A DNA stretch of 64,000 bases, from NCBI RefSeq assembly GCF_002135375.1, contig NZ_NEGH01000015.1:1-64000 (forward strand), written 5' to 3'. A program made the position numbers and the translations under genes. Every line of letters starts with the position of its first letter. The stretch's first letter is position 1. Origin of the DNA: Acinetobacter sp. ANC 4558. GTDB taxonomy: Bacteria; Pseudomonadota; Gammaproteobacteria; Pseudomonadales; Moraxellaceae. A model generated the notes under the pieces. The model ran no database searches. It was not told where the DNA came from and worked only from the letters and a program-made list of their open reading frames with translations. Positions 40,737 through 52,439 of this stretch are shown here, piece by piece.

Positions 40737-41807
40737 TTATCTGGCGCGATGTAATAAATATCCGCCAATTAAGAAGACCACAAGAATAGGAAGAAAAACA
40801 AACCATGCAGGTGATGGTGAATAAACTAAACTTGCATATCCAAAGAAGTCTTGTAGGTAATAAAAACCCAAACCCGTGAATAATGCGATCACTAAACGAA
40901 ATCCCATTGACTGCTGACGTAATGGTCCAAAAATAAAAGAACATGCCACAATAACAAGAGCAATCAATGAAAATGGCGTCGCCATTTTTTGCCAAAAAGC
41001 CAACTGATAAGTTTTAGGTACCTGACTATATTCATGCATATAGCTTGTAATACTAATCAGTTGACTTGGTGATAAATCTTCAGGATCTACGGTTACCATA
41101 TGCACATATTTCGGCTGTAATGCCATGGCGAGAGGTAAGTCAGCATGTGATTCCACATTTGAATTTCCATCTTTTAAAATATCCATTTGTTTGGCATCTT
41201 TTAAACGCCATTGACCGTTACTGACAAAATTTCCCTGATCGGCTGTAATTGCTGTTCGAAGATTATAATTTTCATCTAAATCTAATGCTTCTACACCTTT
41301 TAGCTGACCTTCAGAATTGGCATAATCAATGTAAATAAAACGCTGACCTTCTCGTGTCCAATAGCCTTTTACCGTTCCTAGCTCAGCAACAGTACGGTGT
41401 TTCTTGATACTTTTAGCTTGTTCATTGGTATAAGGCATCACCCATTCACTTAATGCAAATGCTAAAATGACCAATACCAATGCAGAGCGCACCACCCATC
41501 CAACAATGCGCCATAAACTAATTCCAGAAGCACGCATCACAATAAGTTCACTATTTGATGCTAATATTCCCAGACCTAAAACTGAACCAATCAAAGCAGA
41601 AATAGGCAAAATTTCATATAAATATTTAGGCGCTCCCCAAAGAACATACTTCAGGGCATCTAAAGCGCCATAGCCCGCTTTTAAAGAACCTAGCTCACCA
41701 AGATATGTAAATAAGACTTGCAGTCCAGATAAAACAACCGTCGCACCCAACATTGCAAGTACAGTCGTTTTCGTTACATGCTTCGCAACAATTCGACGTG
41801 CTAACAT
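40737..41807 (-). CDS. lptG: LPS/LOS export permease LptG
   Basis: A 356-aa inner-membrane component of the LptB2FG transporter that extracts lipopolysaccharide (lipooligosaccharide in Acinetobacter). It has three membrane helices at each end (about 15-115 and 265-355) with a periplasmic beta-jellyroll between. It begins 2 bp after lptF. The two are always paired. Confidence 0.93.
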   Translation of the reverse strand: MLARRIVAKHVTKTTVLAMLGATVVLSGLQVLFTYLGELGSLKAGYGALDALKYVLWGAPKYLYEILPISALIGSVLGLGILASNSELIVMRASGISLWRIVGWVVRSALVLVILAFALSEWVMPYTNEQAKSIKKHRTVAELGTVKGYWTREGQRFIYIDYANSEGQLKGVEALDLDENYNLRTAITADQGNFVSNGQWRLKDAKQMDILKDGNSNVESHADLPLAMALQPKYVHMVTVDPEDLSPSQLISITSYMHEYSQVPKTYQLAFWQKMATPFSLIALVIVACSFIFGPLRQQSMGFRLVIALFTGLGFYYLQDFFGYASLVYSPSPAWFVFLPILVVFLIGGYLLHRAR

Positions 41808-41809
41808 AA

Positions 41810-42910
41810 TTAAGACCTCACTTGCTTCGTGGTATTTTTAAACTTGGCGGTTAATTTCTGTTTTCGTGAAAATAAGGCTGCAAAAATTGAATATGCAATT
41901 AATACTGCAGGATATGCCCAAATCCCTATTTCTTCTTTGGTAATTCGAGTTTTTAGCGCCATTAAAACCACAATCAAACTGGCAAAAATGAGTAATGCTG
42001 GAAATAATTTTAAGTACCGCCCCTGTCTCGGATTTACCTCAGACAATGCAACTGCCAAAAATAATGCAACAAATAAGGTTAATGGCACAAATACACGCCA
42101 CCATAATTCACTGGCAACTACAGGATCTTCTCTATTTTGCCAAAGTTGCAATGTTGGTAAGGCATCAACTTGTTCACTATCAAACTGGGCTTCTTTATTA
42201 TTCTCTAAACGTAAGCGATAACTTTCAAATTCAATATGAGAGTATTTGGGCTGTCCAAGAAAAATTTCATAACGACGACCTTCGGTCAAATCTACAACGC
42301 TTGCATTATCACCAGGAACATCAATACGTTCTGCTTCTTTTGCCATAATCAAAACATCTGGTTTCCCTTCTGTTTTGCCTCGTTGATAAACAAAAATATC
42401 TTTAAGTTTTTTCCGATCCTCAGAAAGATCACCCGCATAAATTGTATAAGGTCCAGAAGAAATAAACTCTTTGGGTCTCACTAAATCAAAACCTGAACGA
42501 ATTGCCTGAGTTGACGTAAGTTCTTCATATTTACGAACACCCCACGGCGCCGCCCAAAACATTAAAAATGCTTGAATCACGACAAAAGCTACCGTCATGG
42601 GTACAAGCAATTTTGCTAATTGATTCCGACTTACACCACTACTATTAAATACAGCCATTTCATGGTCGACGTATAAACGACCAAAAACCAACATTAAAGC
42701 AATGAAAAAACCCAAGGGAAGAATTAATGTTAAAAATTCTGGTAGCCGATACCCAATGATGCTGAATAGAATGCTAACATCTAATCGCCCTTGAGCTGCA
42801 ACACCAAAATATTTGATCAAACGACCACCCATCATAATCAACGTCAACAAGGCCACGACCACGACTGATGTTGAAACAACTTGCTTGACCAAATAACGTC
42901 GTATAATCAA
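41810..42910 (-). CDS. lptF: LPS/LOS export permease LptF
   Basis: A 366-aa permease partner of LptG, with six membrane helices around a central periplasmic domain (about 120-260). The N-terminal MIIRRYLVKQV and the DHEMAVFNSSGVS loop are typical. It diverges from pepA across 148 bp, a widely conserved arrangement of lptFG and pepA. Confidence 0.93.
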   Translation of the reverse strand: MIIRRYLVKQVVSTSVVVVALLTLIMMGGRLIKYFGVAAQGRLDVSILFSIIGYRLPEFLTLILPLGFFIALMLVFGRLYVDHEMAVFNSSGVSRNQLAKLLVPMTVAFVVIQAFLMFWAAPWGVRKYEELTSTQAIRSGFDLVRPKEFISSGPYTIYAGDLSEDRKKLKDIFVYQRGKTEGKPDVLIMAKEAERIDVPGDNASVVDLTEGRRYEIFLGQPKYSHIEFESYRLRLENNKEAQFDSEQVDALPTLQLWQNREDPVVASELWWRVFVPLTLFVALFLAVALSEVNPRQGRYLKLFPALLIFASLIVVLMALKTRITKEEIGIWAYPAVLIAYSIFAALFSRKQKLTAKFKNTTKQVRS

Positions 42911-43040
42911 ATTAAATCTTCCAAAAACGAGGTAAAAAACTCACATTAGTTTACCCTAATGTTAAAAATATAAAACTATACTCGTGTTGCTCATTGAAAC
43001 TAGATTTACAAAAATGTTTCAATGGTCTCTAAATTTCTAA

Positions 43041-44910
<1,870 letters not shown>

Positions 44911-44935
44911 CTGAGCAAATAAAGGAGAATTTCTT

Positions 44936-45547
44936 GTGGCATTAAATGTCGGTCCAGATTTTAAACAGCGTTGGTTAGGAGTACCTGAATCTGTACGACA
45001 GGCGTATCTGGATGATTTAAACCGTATTTGCGATGTACTTAAACCAGATACATCTTTAGATGCGTGGGTAGATTATGATCAACAACAACAACAATATTCC
45101 TTAGCGAAAATTGATTTTGCATATACGGAACTTAAAGCACATTTAATAGAAGAAGCCAAAATTCGAAATCAATTGGCATTGGAACAAAAAATAGCTAAAA
45201 AACGTGCTGAACAAGAAGCGCTCGCGCTGCAATTACAATTAGATGAAGAGCGTAAGTTTGCTGCTGAAACAGAAAAACTTTCACTTTTAAGACAAAGTTT
45301 AGAGCAGGAAGTTCATGCATATACCGCAAGATATACTCAAAATAGTCATCACGCAGTAAATCACATATCTGTTGTACCAATGAATCAAAATGACCTCAGT
45401 ATGCTTGAAAATTTAAAGCTTCGACTTGAATTAGAATCTGATGCTTTAATAGAGCAAGCTGTTACTATTTTTAGAGCGAAACTCCATACGGCTGCACATG
45501 AAGAGATAGAATATCTACTTAAAAATTCAGAGCATATTGAAAAATAA
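44936..45547 (+). CDS. Coiled-coil protein of unknown function after holC
   Basis: A 203-aa cytoplasmic protein I do not recognise. It starts with GTG at 44936, eight bases after AAAGGAG, a strong ribosome site. The N-terminal third (GPDFKQRWLGVPESVRQAYLDDL) is globular-looking. Residues about 60-125 are a charged, Ala/Glu/Gln-rich helix, probably a coiled coil, and about 145-200 form another helical region. There is no signal or membrane segment. It takes the place valS has in E. coli and is probably transcribed with pepA-holC. A link to replication is inference from position only. Confidence 0.7.
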   Translation: MALNVGPDFKQRWLGVPESVRQAYLDDLNRICDVLKPDTSLDAWVDYDQQQQQYSLAKIDFAYTELKAHLIEEAKIRNQLALEQKIAKKRAEQEALALQLQLDEERKFAAETEKLSLLRQSLEQEVHAYTARYTQNSHHAVNHISVVPMNQNDLSMLENLKLRLELESDALIEQAVTIFRAKLHTAAHEEIEYLLKNSEHIEK

Positions 45548-45580
45548 GTAAGCACCATAGACAACACAATAAATTAATGT

Positions 45581-45604
45581 AAAAGTCCGACATGCGGACT
45601 TTTC
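45581..45604 (+). terminator. Terminator of pepA-holC unit
   Basis: AAAAGTCCG-acatg-CGGACTTTT, a perfect 9-bp stem, 33 bp past the coiled-coil gene stop. A-rich flanks allow bidirectional action with the DedA gene. Confidence 0.8.
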
Positions 45605-45628
45605 CTTTCCAACGCTATATATGGTGGC

Positions 45629-46174
45629 TTAAAATACTTCAACCACAGCAGATAATGTATGACCAACGCCATAACCCACGGCAAGTAGAAGCCCAATCCA
45701 AATAAATCCACCAAGAATATTATACATCGTAAAGCTTGCCATATTCATTTTTGATGACCCAGCAGCAAAAGGGGCAAATGAACGTACAAATGGAATAAAT
45801 CGGGCAACTAAAATTGTTTTACCGCCATGCTTTAAAAAATAGTTATTGGTCTTGACCATATACTCTGGCTTAAAATAGCGTGTATGCTTATTAAAATACT
45901 TAATGCCTAAATAGCTTCCTGTATAATAATTAACGGTATAGCCCAACACACTCGCAATAATGAGTGTTACTCCCATATAGTGCAAATGAATAACGTCTGT
46001 TGTTGAACATAATGCGCCTATCGCGATTAATAGACTATCACCAGGTAAAAAGAACATAAATACAGAACCTGTTTCTGCAAAAATTACTAAAAATAGAATG
46101 GCATAAATCCATATTCCATAATTGTCGAGCAATACTGGTAACCACTGTTCTAAATTTAGTAAAAAATCAAACAT
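45629..46174 (-). CDS. DedA/SNARE-associated family membrane protein
   Basis: A 181-aa inner-membrane protein with four to five hydrophobic segments. It carries the DedA signatures: FAETGSVFMFFLPGDSLL near 30-47 and the arginine motif VARFIPFVRSFAPFAAGSSKM near 122-142. DedA proteins are linked to undecaprenyl-phosphate or lipid flipping and proton-force maintenance. The substrate of this one is not known. Confidence 0.88.
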   Translation of the reverse strand: MFDFLLNLEQWLPVLLDNYGIWIYAILFLVIFAETGSVFMFFLPGDSLLIAIGALCSTTDVIHLHYMGVTLIIASVLGYTVNYYTGSYLGIKYFNKHTRYFKPEYMVKTNNYFLKHGGKTILVARFIPFVRSFAPFAAGSSKMNMASFTMYNILGGFIWIGLLLAVGYGVGHTLSAVVEVF

Positions 46175-46238
46175 ACTTTTTGTCCAAAATCTTGAAAGTT
46201 ATTTTCTAATTACATCGAATCATTAATTTAAATAAAAA

Positions 46239-46261
46239 CAGCCTAATGTTTAAATAGGCTG
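46239..46261 (-). terminator. Terminator after ribE
   Basis: On the minus strand CAGCCTA-tttaaacat-TAGGCTG followed by TTTTTATTT. Stem of 7 bp, just past the ribE stop. Confidence 0.78.
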
Positions 46262-46278
46262 CAAACTAATGATATAAC

Positions 46279-46941
46279 TCACCTTAAAAAACCATTTTCA
46301 GCTAGAAAATCCAAACTAATTTTCGATTTTTCTGAGGTCGCTTCCGCTGCTTTATCCCCTAAAAGTAAACGTTCTATATAACGTGCTAAGACATCAACTT
46401 CTAAATTAACCTTTGAACCAACTTTCCAAGTTCCAATATTTGTACGTTCGGCAGTATGTGGGATCAAATTAAGGCTTAAAATAGAGCCACGTAAATGATT
46501 AATAGTTAAACTAATTCCATCTACAGTGACAGAACCTTTTTCTGCAAGATATTTTGCAATAATCGCAGGCGCAGTCACTTCAAAATAAAGAGAACGCGCA
46601 TCTTTGCGAACAAGGGTAATTTCACCCACTGCATCCACATGTCCGCTTACAATATGTCCACCAAACCTTGTCGTGGGTAACATTGCCTTTTCAACATTCA
46701 CTGGCTGACCAACTTTCCAATGTTCCAGAGTTGTTCGATTTAAACTCTCTCGTGAAACATCTGCCGCATACCAGTTTTCACCCCACTCAATAACAGTTAA
46801 GCAAATACCATTTGTTGCAATTGAATCACCAAGATGAACATCGGACATATCTAAGTCTGTCTGAATACGTAGACGAATATCACCACCTACACTTTGTAAA
46901 CTTTCTACTTTACCCAAACTTTCAATAATGCCTGTAAACAT
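46279..46941 (-). CDS. ribE: Riboflavin synthase, alpha chain
   Basis: A 220-aa enzyme that dismutates two lumazines into riboflavin. The tandem lumazine-binding repeats begin MFTGIIESLGKVE and, in the second half, SGHVDAVGEI. A conserved GDSIATNGICLTV motif is present. It is transcribed alone, 424 bp from the methyltransferase gene, though ribD lies just beyond on the same strand. Confidence 0.95.
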   Translation of the reverse strand: MFTGIIESLGKVESLQSVGGDIRLRIQTDLDMSDVHLGDSIATNGICLTVIEWGENWYAADVSRESLNRTTLEHWKVGQPVNVEKAMLPTTRFGGHIVSGHVDAVGEITLVRKDARSLYFEVTAPAIIAKYLAEKGSVTVDGISLTINHLRGSILSLNLIPHTAERTNIGTWKVGSKVNLEVDVLARYIERLLLGDKAAEATSEKSKISLDFLAENGFLR

Positions 46942-47365
46942 TTTTCACCTATACTTCTTTAATGACAACAACATTAGGCTTAAACATTGAATGGATTTTC
47001 AGCGCTATAATCGATACTGTTGCTTAGTGACTTTCACCATTCTAAGATGTTTCATCTTAAAATTTTTCTTAAGACTATCATAATTTTAACATTTGCTTAT
47101 AGTTTGAACCTTAAAGAAATTCAAAAATAAACTAGCGTAAATCAAATGGATGAACTACTTTTATCATATTTTTTTGATAAAAAGCCATTAAATAACAGAC
47201 CAAAACTCTAATTTTAGTGAATCTATCCTTGCTTATCATACGCTATCAAAAAAGATACAAAAAAATTATTTTAGTGCGTATTTGATCCATAAAAAAAGGC
47301 ATTTTCACAATGCCTTTTATCACTATATTCGTTTTCTAAATATAAAATCTATTTATTTTCGAAAA
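46942..47365. other. Gene-free stretch between ribE and the methyltransferase gene
   Basis: This 424-bp AT-rich interval contains the terminator of the upstream operon (47293-47318). I see a small TAAGATG-TTT-CATCTTA hairpin near 47043-47059. I found no FMN riboswitch consensus, no coding frame and no tRNA. A ribE promoter must lie here, but I cannot place it confidently. Confidence 0.6.
47293..47318 (-). terminator. Terminator of nrdR-ribD-methyltransferase unit
   Basis: On the minus strand AAAAGGCATT-gtgaa-AATGCCTTTT continues into a T-run. It lies about 50 bp after the methyltransferase stop. Confidence 0.82.
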
Positions 47366-48658
47366 TTACCACAAAGCCAATTGAGTACTTACCCCACTGG
47401 TATCAACGCCACCCAATTCAGCAAAATGATACAACTGTCCTAATAACTGGCGTATTGGTGGTCCAGGTTTTGCGTGCGTATCGGTAATTACAATAAATTC
47501 AAGTACTCTAGCACGTTCTGATTGACGTTGTTTACTCACTCTGTAGCGAGGAACATCCTGGGTTAATAGTGTCACTCTGCCACGTTTTAAATTTGCTTCT
47601 AACAAATCTGCAGCTTCAATATTTCCATCCGTTGAATAGCTAGTCAAAATGAAGCGCGCATTAATGGTTTCTAACAGCTTTGTATAGGCTTCTTTGGCAT
47701 ACTTAGATGAATTATATGGACTTGGACGTTCCTTACGCCATGCTCGATCAATTCCACTTTTAAAACCTTTTGTATCAGGTGTTGGCAAATCAACTTGATC
47801 CCATAAAGTCAATGCATTGAGTACGTGGTAATTACTACTATATGCATGTTGGTTATACGGTGGATCTAAATAAGCGACATCGACTTCAAAACCACTCATT
47901 TGATTAGCTAAATGTTGCGCATCAACGCACCACATTTCAGCAGCTGGACGTTTTGGATCGCCTATTTCACTAAATCTACTTGGTGTTAACCAAAGCAATG
48001 ATTCAATACGCTCTAATGCAGTTTGTGTTTTTCCGCCCCATCCATGATGAAAACTTTTAAAAACACCACTGGTATTGCTTACAAAACTTGCTGAATAAAG
48101 CAAGGGTGCAAGCAATGCACTCATTTCGACATCATCAATTGCACCTTGTGCCTGCCATGTTGCAATTTGTTGGCGAATGGCATCAATTCTCATGCCATTT
48201 CTTCGCTTAAAAAATAAACGATCACGTGCAGGATCATATATTTCATCGTTACGCGGACAGAGATTATGCGTTACCCAGCCTTTCACTTCGGGTAACCGAT
48301 TTAAATAATCGATGGCTTTTTGATAGCCACCTAACTCTTTAAATGCAGGTGCATCGACACACGCTAAAATGGCATGATTTAACGCATGGCTATAAGGTTC
48401 CCAATCATTTGCAATCACGCGATAGCCATTTTGACGAGCCAATCGAGAAACAACACCAGAACCTGCAAAAAAATCAGCAAAAATTGGTGCACGTCCATCT
48501 TTTCGATTCAAAGTGCCAGTACTTTCCAGTGCTTCGAGTATCAAATGCAATAGACGACGCTTATTCCCTAAATAAGGAACCAATTGATGAAATAAATATT
48601 CGTCAGTCGTTCGTGCTGCATGACGTCGTTTGTGATAAACCGTAGGCTCTGGATTCAT
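47366..48658 (-). CDS. D12-class DNA adenine N6-methyltransferase (orphan)
   Basis: A 430-aa methyltransferase. The D12-class order is visible: YLGNKRRLL near 29-37, the SAM-binding FADFFAGSGVVS (about 61-72) and the catalytic VAYLDPPYNQHAYSSNYH near 262-279. It is longer than Dam because of a middle region (about 120-235) probably used for target recognition. Its start overlaps the ribD stop by 4 nt, so it is translationally tied to riboflavin synthesis. No restriction gene is nearby. It appears to be the counterpart of A. baumannii AamA (A1S_0222), which I recall as a motility-affecting enzyme acting on GAATTC. That link needs checking. Confidence 0.88.
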   Translation of the reverse strand: MNPEPTVYHKRRHAARTTDEYLFHQLVPYLGNKRRLLHLILEALESTGTLNRKDGRAPIFADFFAGSGVVSRLARQNGYRVIANDWEPYSHALNHAILACVDAPAFKELGGYQKAIDYLNRLPEVKGWVTHNLCPRNDEIYDPARDRLFFKRRNGMRIDAIRQQIATWQAQGAIDDVEMSALLAPLLYSASFVSNTSGVFKSFHHGWGGKTQTALERIESLLWLTPSRFSEIGDPKRPAAEMWCVDAQHLANQMSGFEVDVAYLDPPYNQHAYSSNYHVLNALTLWDQVDLPTPDTKGFKSGIDRAWRKERPSPYNSSKYAKEAYTKLLETINARFILTSYSTDGNIEAADLLEANLKRGRVTLLTQDVPRYRVSKQRQSERARVLEFIVITDTHAKPGPPIRQLLGQLYHFAELGGVDTSGVSTQLALW

Positions 48659-49758
48659 ACTGTCTCTTGAGAAGGCTTTAACCTTAAACGCACATCTTCG
48701 CCTACTTGCGTAACATCGATGAGCTTAAAACGTAACTGCTCTGTCATGCGAATAAACTCCGCATTAAACATTGCTCGTGCTGATTGACCTAAAAAAGTTG
48801 GTGCAACATAACTGATAATTTCATCTACTAAGTTTTCTTGCAAAAATGCTGTAGATAATGTTGCACCAGCTTCAATCATGACATCATAAATTTGATAATC
48901 TTGCACCAAATTCGTCAATAATTGACTTAAAGATTGTATGGCTAATTGCTGAACACCTAATGCTTCAAGTTCAGGTCTATATGGACCCATAACAAGAACA
49001 TCGGACGGTATTTTTAATATTTTTGCAGTTAAAGGTAATCGTCCCTGACGATCTAAAATAATCCGTTTGGGTTGAACAACAGTGGAAATATCTTCAACAC
49101 CACTGAGCTGCCGGACATTAAGCTGACAATCATCAGCCAAAACTGTTTCAATTCCCGTAATCACTGCACCAGAAATTGCTCGCCAATGTTGAACATCTAA
49201 ACGTGCATCTGTCCCTGTAATCCACTTTGATTCACCCGATGCCATTGCTGTTCGACCATCTAAACTAGATGCTATTTTTAAACGAACATATGGCTTTTTT
49301 GTTGCCATTGCTTTCAAAAAACCTTCATTTAAAGTATGTGCCTGTGTTTCGCATACACCAACCACTATCTCAATACCAGCATCACGTAAAATTTGTATGC
49401 CTTTACCTGCGACGAATGGATTTGGGTCAGGACATGCAACAATCACTTTTGTAATTCCTGCTTCAACCAACCCTTTGGCGCAAGGCGGCGTTCGTCCATA
49501 GTGTGCACAAGGCTCTAAGGTGACATATGCTGTCGCACCCTCAGATAAACGACCTGCTTGACGCATCGCAAATACTTCTGCATGGGGTTGCCCAGCTTTG
49601 GGATGAAAGCCCTCACCCACCAATTGCTCATTCTTTACAATGACACAACCTACATTCGGATTTGGCTTAGTCGAATATTGTCCGAGTCGGGCTAATTCAA
49701 TCGCTTGTAACATCCATATCTCATCTTGATGAGAAATTTTTTGAAGTAACTCAGACAT
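48655..49758 (-). CDS. ribD: Bifunctional riboflavin deaminase/reductase RibD
   Basis: A 367-aa enzyme for two riboflavin steps. The N-terminal CMP/dCMP-type deaminase carries HAEVFAMRQAG and PCAHYGRTPPC (zinc ligands), about residues 59-95. The C-terminal reductase domain (about 155-360) begins RLKIASSLDGRTAM and ends near LRFKLIDVTQVGEDVRLRL. It lies 26 bp after nrdR, a conserved pair, and overlaps the methyltransferase start by 4 nt. Confidence 0.95.
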   Translation of the reverse strand: MSELLQKISHQDEIWMLQAIELARLGQYSTKPNPNVGCVIVKNEQLVGEGFHPKAGQPHAEVFAMRQAGRLSEGATAYVTLEPCAHYGRTPPCAKGLVEAGITKVIVACPDPNPFVAGKGIQILRDAGIEIVVGVCETQAHTLNEGFLKAMATKKPYVRLKIASSLDGRTAMASGESKWITGTDARLDVQHWRAISGAVITGIETVLADDCQLNVRQLSGVEDISTVVQPKRIILDRQGRLPLTAKILKIPSDVLVMGPYRPELEALGVQQLAIQSLSQLLTNLVQDYQIYDVMIEAGATLSTAFLQENLVDEIISYVAPTFLGQSARAMFNAEFIRMTEQLRFKLIDVTQVGEDVRLRLKPSQETV

Positions 49759-49784
49759 CAGAAATGAAATCTCTATTTTGCAAT

Positions 49785-50243
49785 TTATGAATCACGTTGC
49801 TGCATTTGTTCAATTTGGCGACGAAAAGCTTCTACATCTTGAAAATCTTGGTAAACTGATGCAAAACGAACATAAGCCACATGATCTAAGCCAAACAAGC
49901 TTTGCATGACAATTTCACCAATTGTACGAGACCTCACATCACGCTCACCAAGACGACGTATTTGTAAGTGAATGTCACTTAATACTGTTTCTATTTGCTC
50001 TTGTGTAACAGGCCGCTTTTGCAATGCATGTAAAAGTGAACGTCTTAGTTTTGCCTCATCAAATGGCTCATTTTTACCATCAGACTTAATCACACGTGGC
50101 ATAACAACTTCATAGGTTTCAAATGTTGTGAATCTTTCACCGCAGCTAATACATTCCCGACGTCGACGAATCTGGCAACCTTCAGCGGCCAACCGCGAAT
50201 CGATCACTTTACTATCTGCGGCGTTGCAAAATGGACAATGCAT
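49785..50243 (-). CDS. nrdR: Transcriptional repressor NrdR
   Basis: A 152-aa regulator of ribonucleotide reductase genes. The N-terminal zinc ribbon is MHCPFC...CISCGERF. An ATP-cone domain follows (about 49-139). The ATG at 50241-50243 places the zinc ribbon at the N-terminus as in all NrdR. A longer frame to 50339 would cross the amtB terminator. It heads the nrdR-ribD-methyltransferase unit. Confidence 0.95.
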   Translation of the reverse strand: MHCPFCNAADSKVIDSRLAAEGCQIRRRRECISCGERFTTFETYEVVMPRVIKSDGKNEPFDEAKLRRSLLHALQKRPVTQEQIETVLSDIHLQIRRLGERDVRSRTIGEIVMQSLFGLDHVAYVRFASVYQDFQDVEAFRRQIEQMQQRDS

Positions 50244-50330
50244 AGCGTTTTTAATGAACAAATCTAAGTGATTTCTGAGTGTATCAAAAAATCTGAGTTT
50301 TGTAGAGCATTCTTCTACATATAGAAAAAA

Positions 50331-50350
50331 AACAGCCAAATTAGGCTGTT
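50331..50350 (-). terminator. Terminator after amtB
   Basis: On the minus strand AACAGCC-taattt-GGCTGTT runs into TTTTTT. The 7-bp stem lies 34 bp past the amtB stop. Confidence 0.82.
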
Positions 50351-50383
50351 TTCCACAATATATTGATTATTGAATAAGTTGTT

Positions 50384-51775
50384 TTATTCTATACGTTCGC
50401 CATGTTGGCTTAAATCCAACCCCATACGTTCATCTTCAGACTCAACACGAATACCTATGATTAAATCAATCACTTTAAGTATAATAAACGTAAGTACAGC
50501 GGAATATGCAATCGTTGCTAAGACACCTTCAATTTGTATCCACAATTGAGTCATCAAATGAGTTGGCGCATTATCTCCCATAATAAACTCGCTTGCGAAG
50601 AATGCGGTTAAAATCGCCCCAACAATACCGCCCACGCCATGTAAACCGAATGCATCTAAAGAATCGTCGGCTTTCAATGCTCGTTTTAGTGCCGTAATGC
50701 CCCAAAAACAAACCACGCCACCAATAAGCCCCATCATTAAAGCACCACCGACAGTTACAAAGCCAGCTGCGGGTGTAATCACGACTAAACCTGCAACTGC
50801 GCCTGATGCCCCACCTAGGACAGATGCTTTACCACGAACTATTTTTTCAACAATTAACCATGCGATTGCTGCTGCTGCTGCTGCAACTTGGGTAACAACC
50901 AATGCATAACCTGCAGAACCATTTGCCCCTAAAGCAGAGCCACCATTAAACCCAAACCAGCCAACCCAAAGTAAACTTGCACCAATCACGGTTAAGGTTA
51001 AATTATGCGGTGCCATTGATTCACGGCCTAAACCCATACGTTTACCTAACATATAAGCAGCCACTAAACCTGCAACACCTGAATTGATATGGACAACAGT
51101 ACCACCTGCAAAATCAAGTGCACCATCACTTCCTAACCAACCTCCCCCCCAAACCCAATGCGTAATTGGCGCATAGACAACCACCACCCAAATGGTAATA
51201 AATGCAACAAATGCCCCAAATTTCATGCGTTCAGCAACAGAACCACTAATAATCGCCACTGTAATAATGGCAAAAGTCATTTGAAAAATAACAAATAAAA
51301 TTTCAGGAATTGTGCCACTCAATGCCTCGGTGGTAATTCCTGAAAGCATGAACTTATCAAGACCACCGACAAATGCATTACCTTCTGAAAAAGCAAGAGT
51401 ATAACCAATCACGACCCATACAATGCTCACAATGACAGCGGCAATGAAACTATGTGCCATCGTACTCAATACGTTTTTCTTGCGAACCATGCCGCCATAG
51501 AATAAAGCTAAACCAGGAATCGTCATTAAAAGAACAAGTGCGGTAGATATTAAAACCCACGCTGTATCGCCTGTATCTAATTTTTCTTCTGCTTGAATGA
51601 CAGGTGTAGGTTCTTTTTTTGTTTCAACTTCAGGAACAACCACAGCCTCAGGTGCTGTATTGACATCGATAACTGTGACTTCTTCTGTAGAAGGTGTTGA
51701 GCTGTCTTCAGCAAAAGCAACCGAGCTGCCTAAAAGTACGCTCGATAAACTCAGCGCAAGTAGTATTTTTCTCAT
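50384..51775 (-). CDS. amtB: Ammonium transporter AmtB
   Basis: A 463-aa inner-membrane ammonium channel. A signal peptide (MRKILLALSLSSVLLGSSVAFA) is followed by an unusually long acidic Pro/Val/Glu-rich segment (about 23-65), then about 11 membrane helices. The twin-histidine pore residues are seen in THWVWGGGW and GLHGVGG. It follows glnK by 61 bp, as in most bacteria, where GlnK blocks AmtB. A GGGGGA ribosome site precedes the ATG. Confidence 0.95.
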   Translation of the reverse strand: MRKILLALSLSSVLLGSSVAFAEDSSTPSTEEVTVIDVNTAPEAVVVPEVETKKEPTPVIQAEEKLDTGDTAWVLISTALVLLMTIPGLALFYGGMVRKKNVLSTMAHSFIAAVIVSIVWVVIGYTLAFSEGNAFVGGLDKFMLSGITTEALSGTIPEILFVIFQMTFAIITVAIISGSVAERMKFGAFVAFITIWVVVVYAPITHWVWGGGWLGSDGALDFAGGTVVHINSGVAGLVAAYMLGKRMGLGRESMAPHNLTLTVIGASLLWVGWFGFNGGSALGANGSAGYALVVTQVAAAAAAIAWLIVEKIVRGKASVLGGASGAVAGLVVITPAAGFVTVGGALMMGLIGGVVCFWGITALKRALKADDSLDAFGLHGVGGIVGAILTAFFASEFIMGDNAPTHLMTQLWIQIEGVLATIAYSAVLTFIILKVIDLIIGIRVESEDERMGLDLSQHGERIE

Positions 51776-51836
51776 GCGTATCCCCCGACTTAGTTTGTGA
51801 GTTATTTATTACTCAGCAAACTTCATGCCAAACTCA

Positions 51837-52211
<375 letters not shown>

Positions 52212-52216
52212 TTATG

Positions 52217-52232
52217 TTCAAATTTCATGCCA
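52217..52232 (-). promoter_or_regulatory. Candidate sigma-54 promoter of glnK-amtB
   Basis: On the minus strand TGGCATG-N4-TTGAA, compared with the consensus TGGCACG-N4-TTGCW. The -24 half is near perfect, but the -12 half has A where C is most conserved. It lies 42 bp before the glnK ATG. The nitrogen role fits. Confidence 0.5.
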
Positions 52233-52439
52233 TTTTTTTAAAGTCGGGGGAAATTAAAAAAAGAGCACTCTCTGTTTTTATACTTCTATTTTATACAGTT
52301 AAATCGACTAAAAGTGTATGAATTAAGCTTTTTCTAAAAGAAAAATGATTTTTATCATTGTCTATCCCACTCACTATCGGGAAATGCTATAATTTTTACT
52401 GACTAGAATAGATTTTATCTATACATTTTGAGGCCTTCT

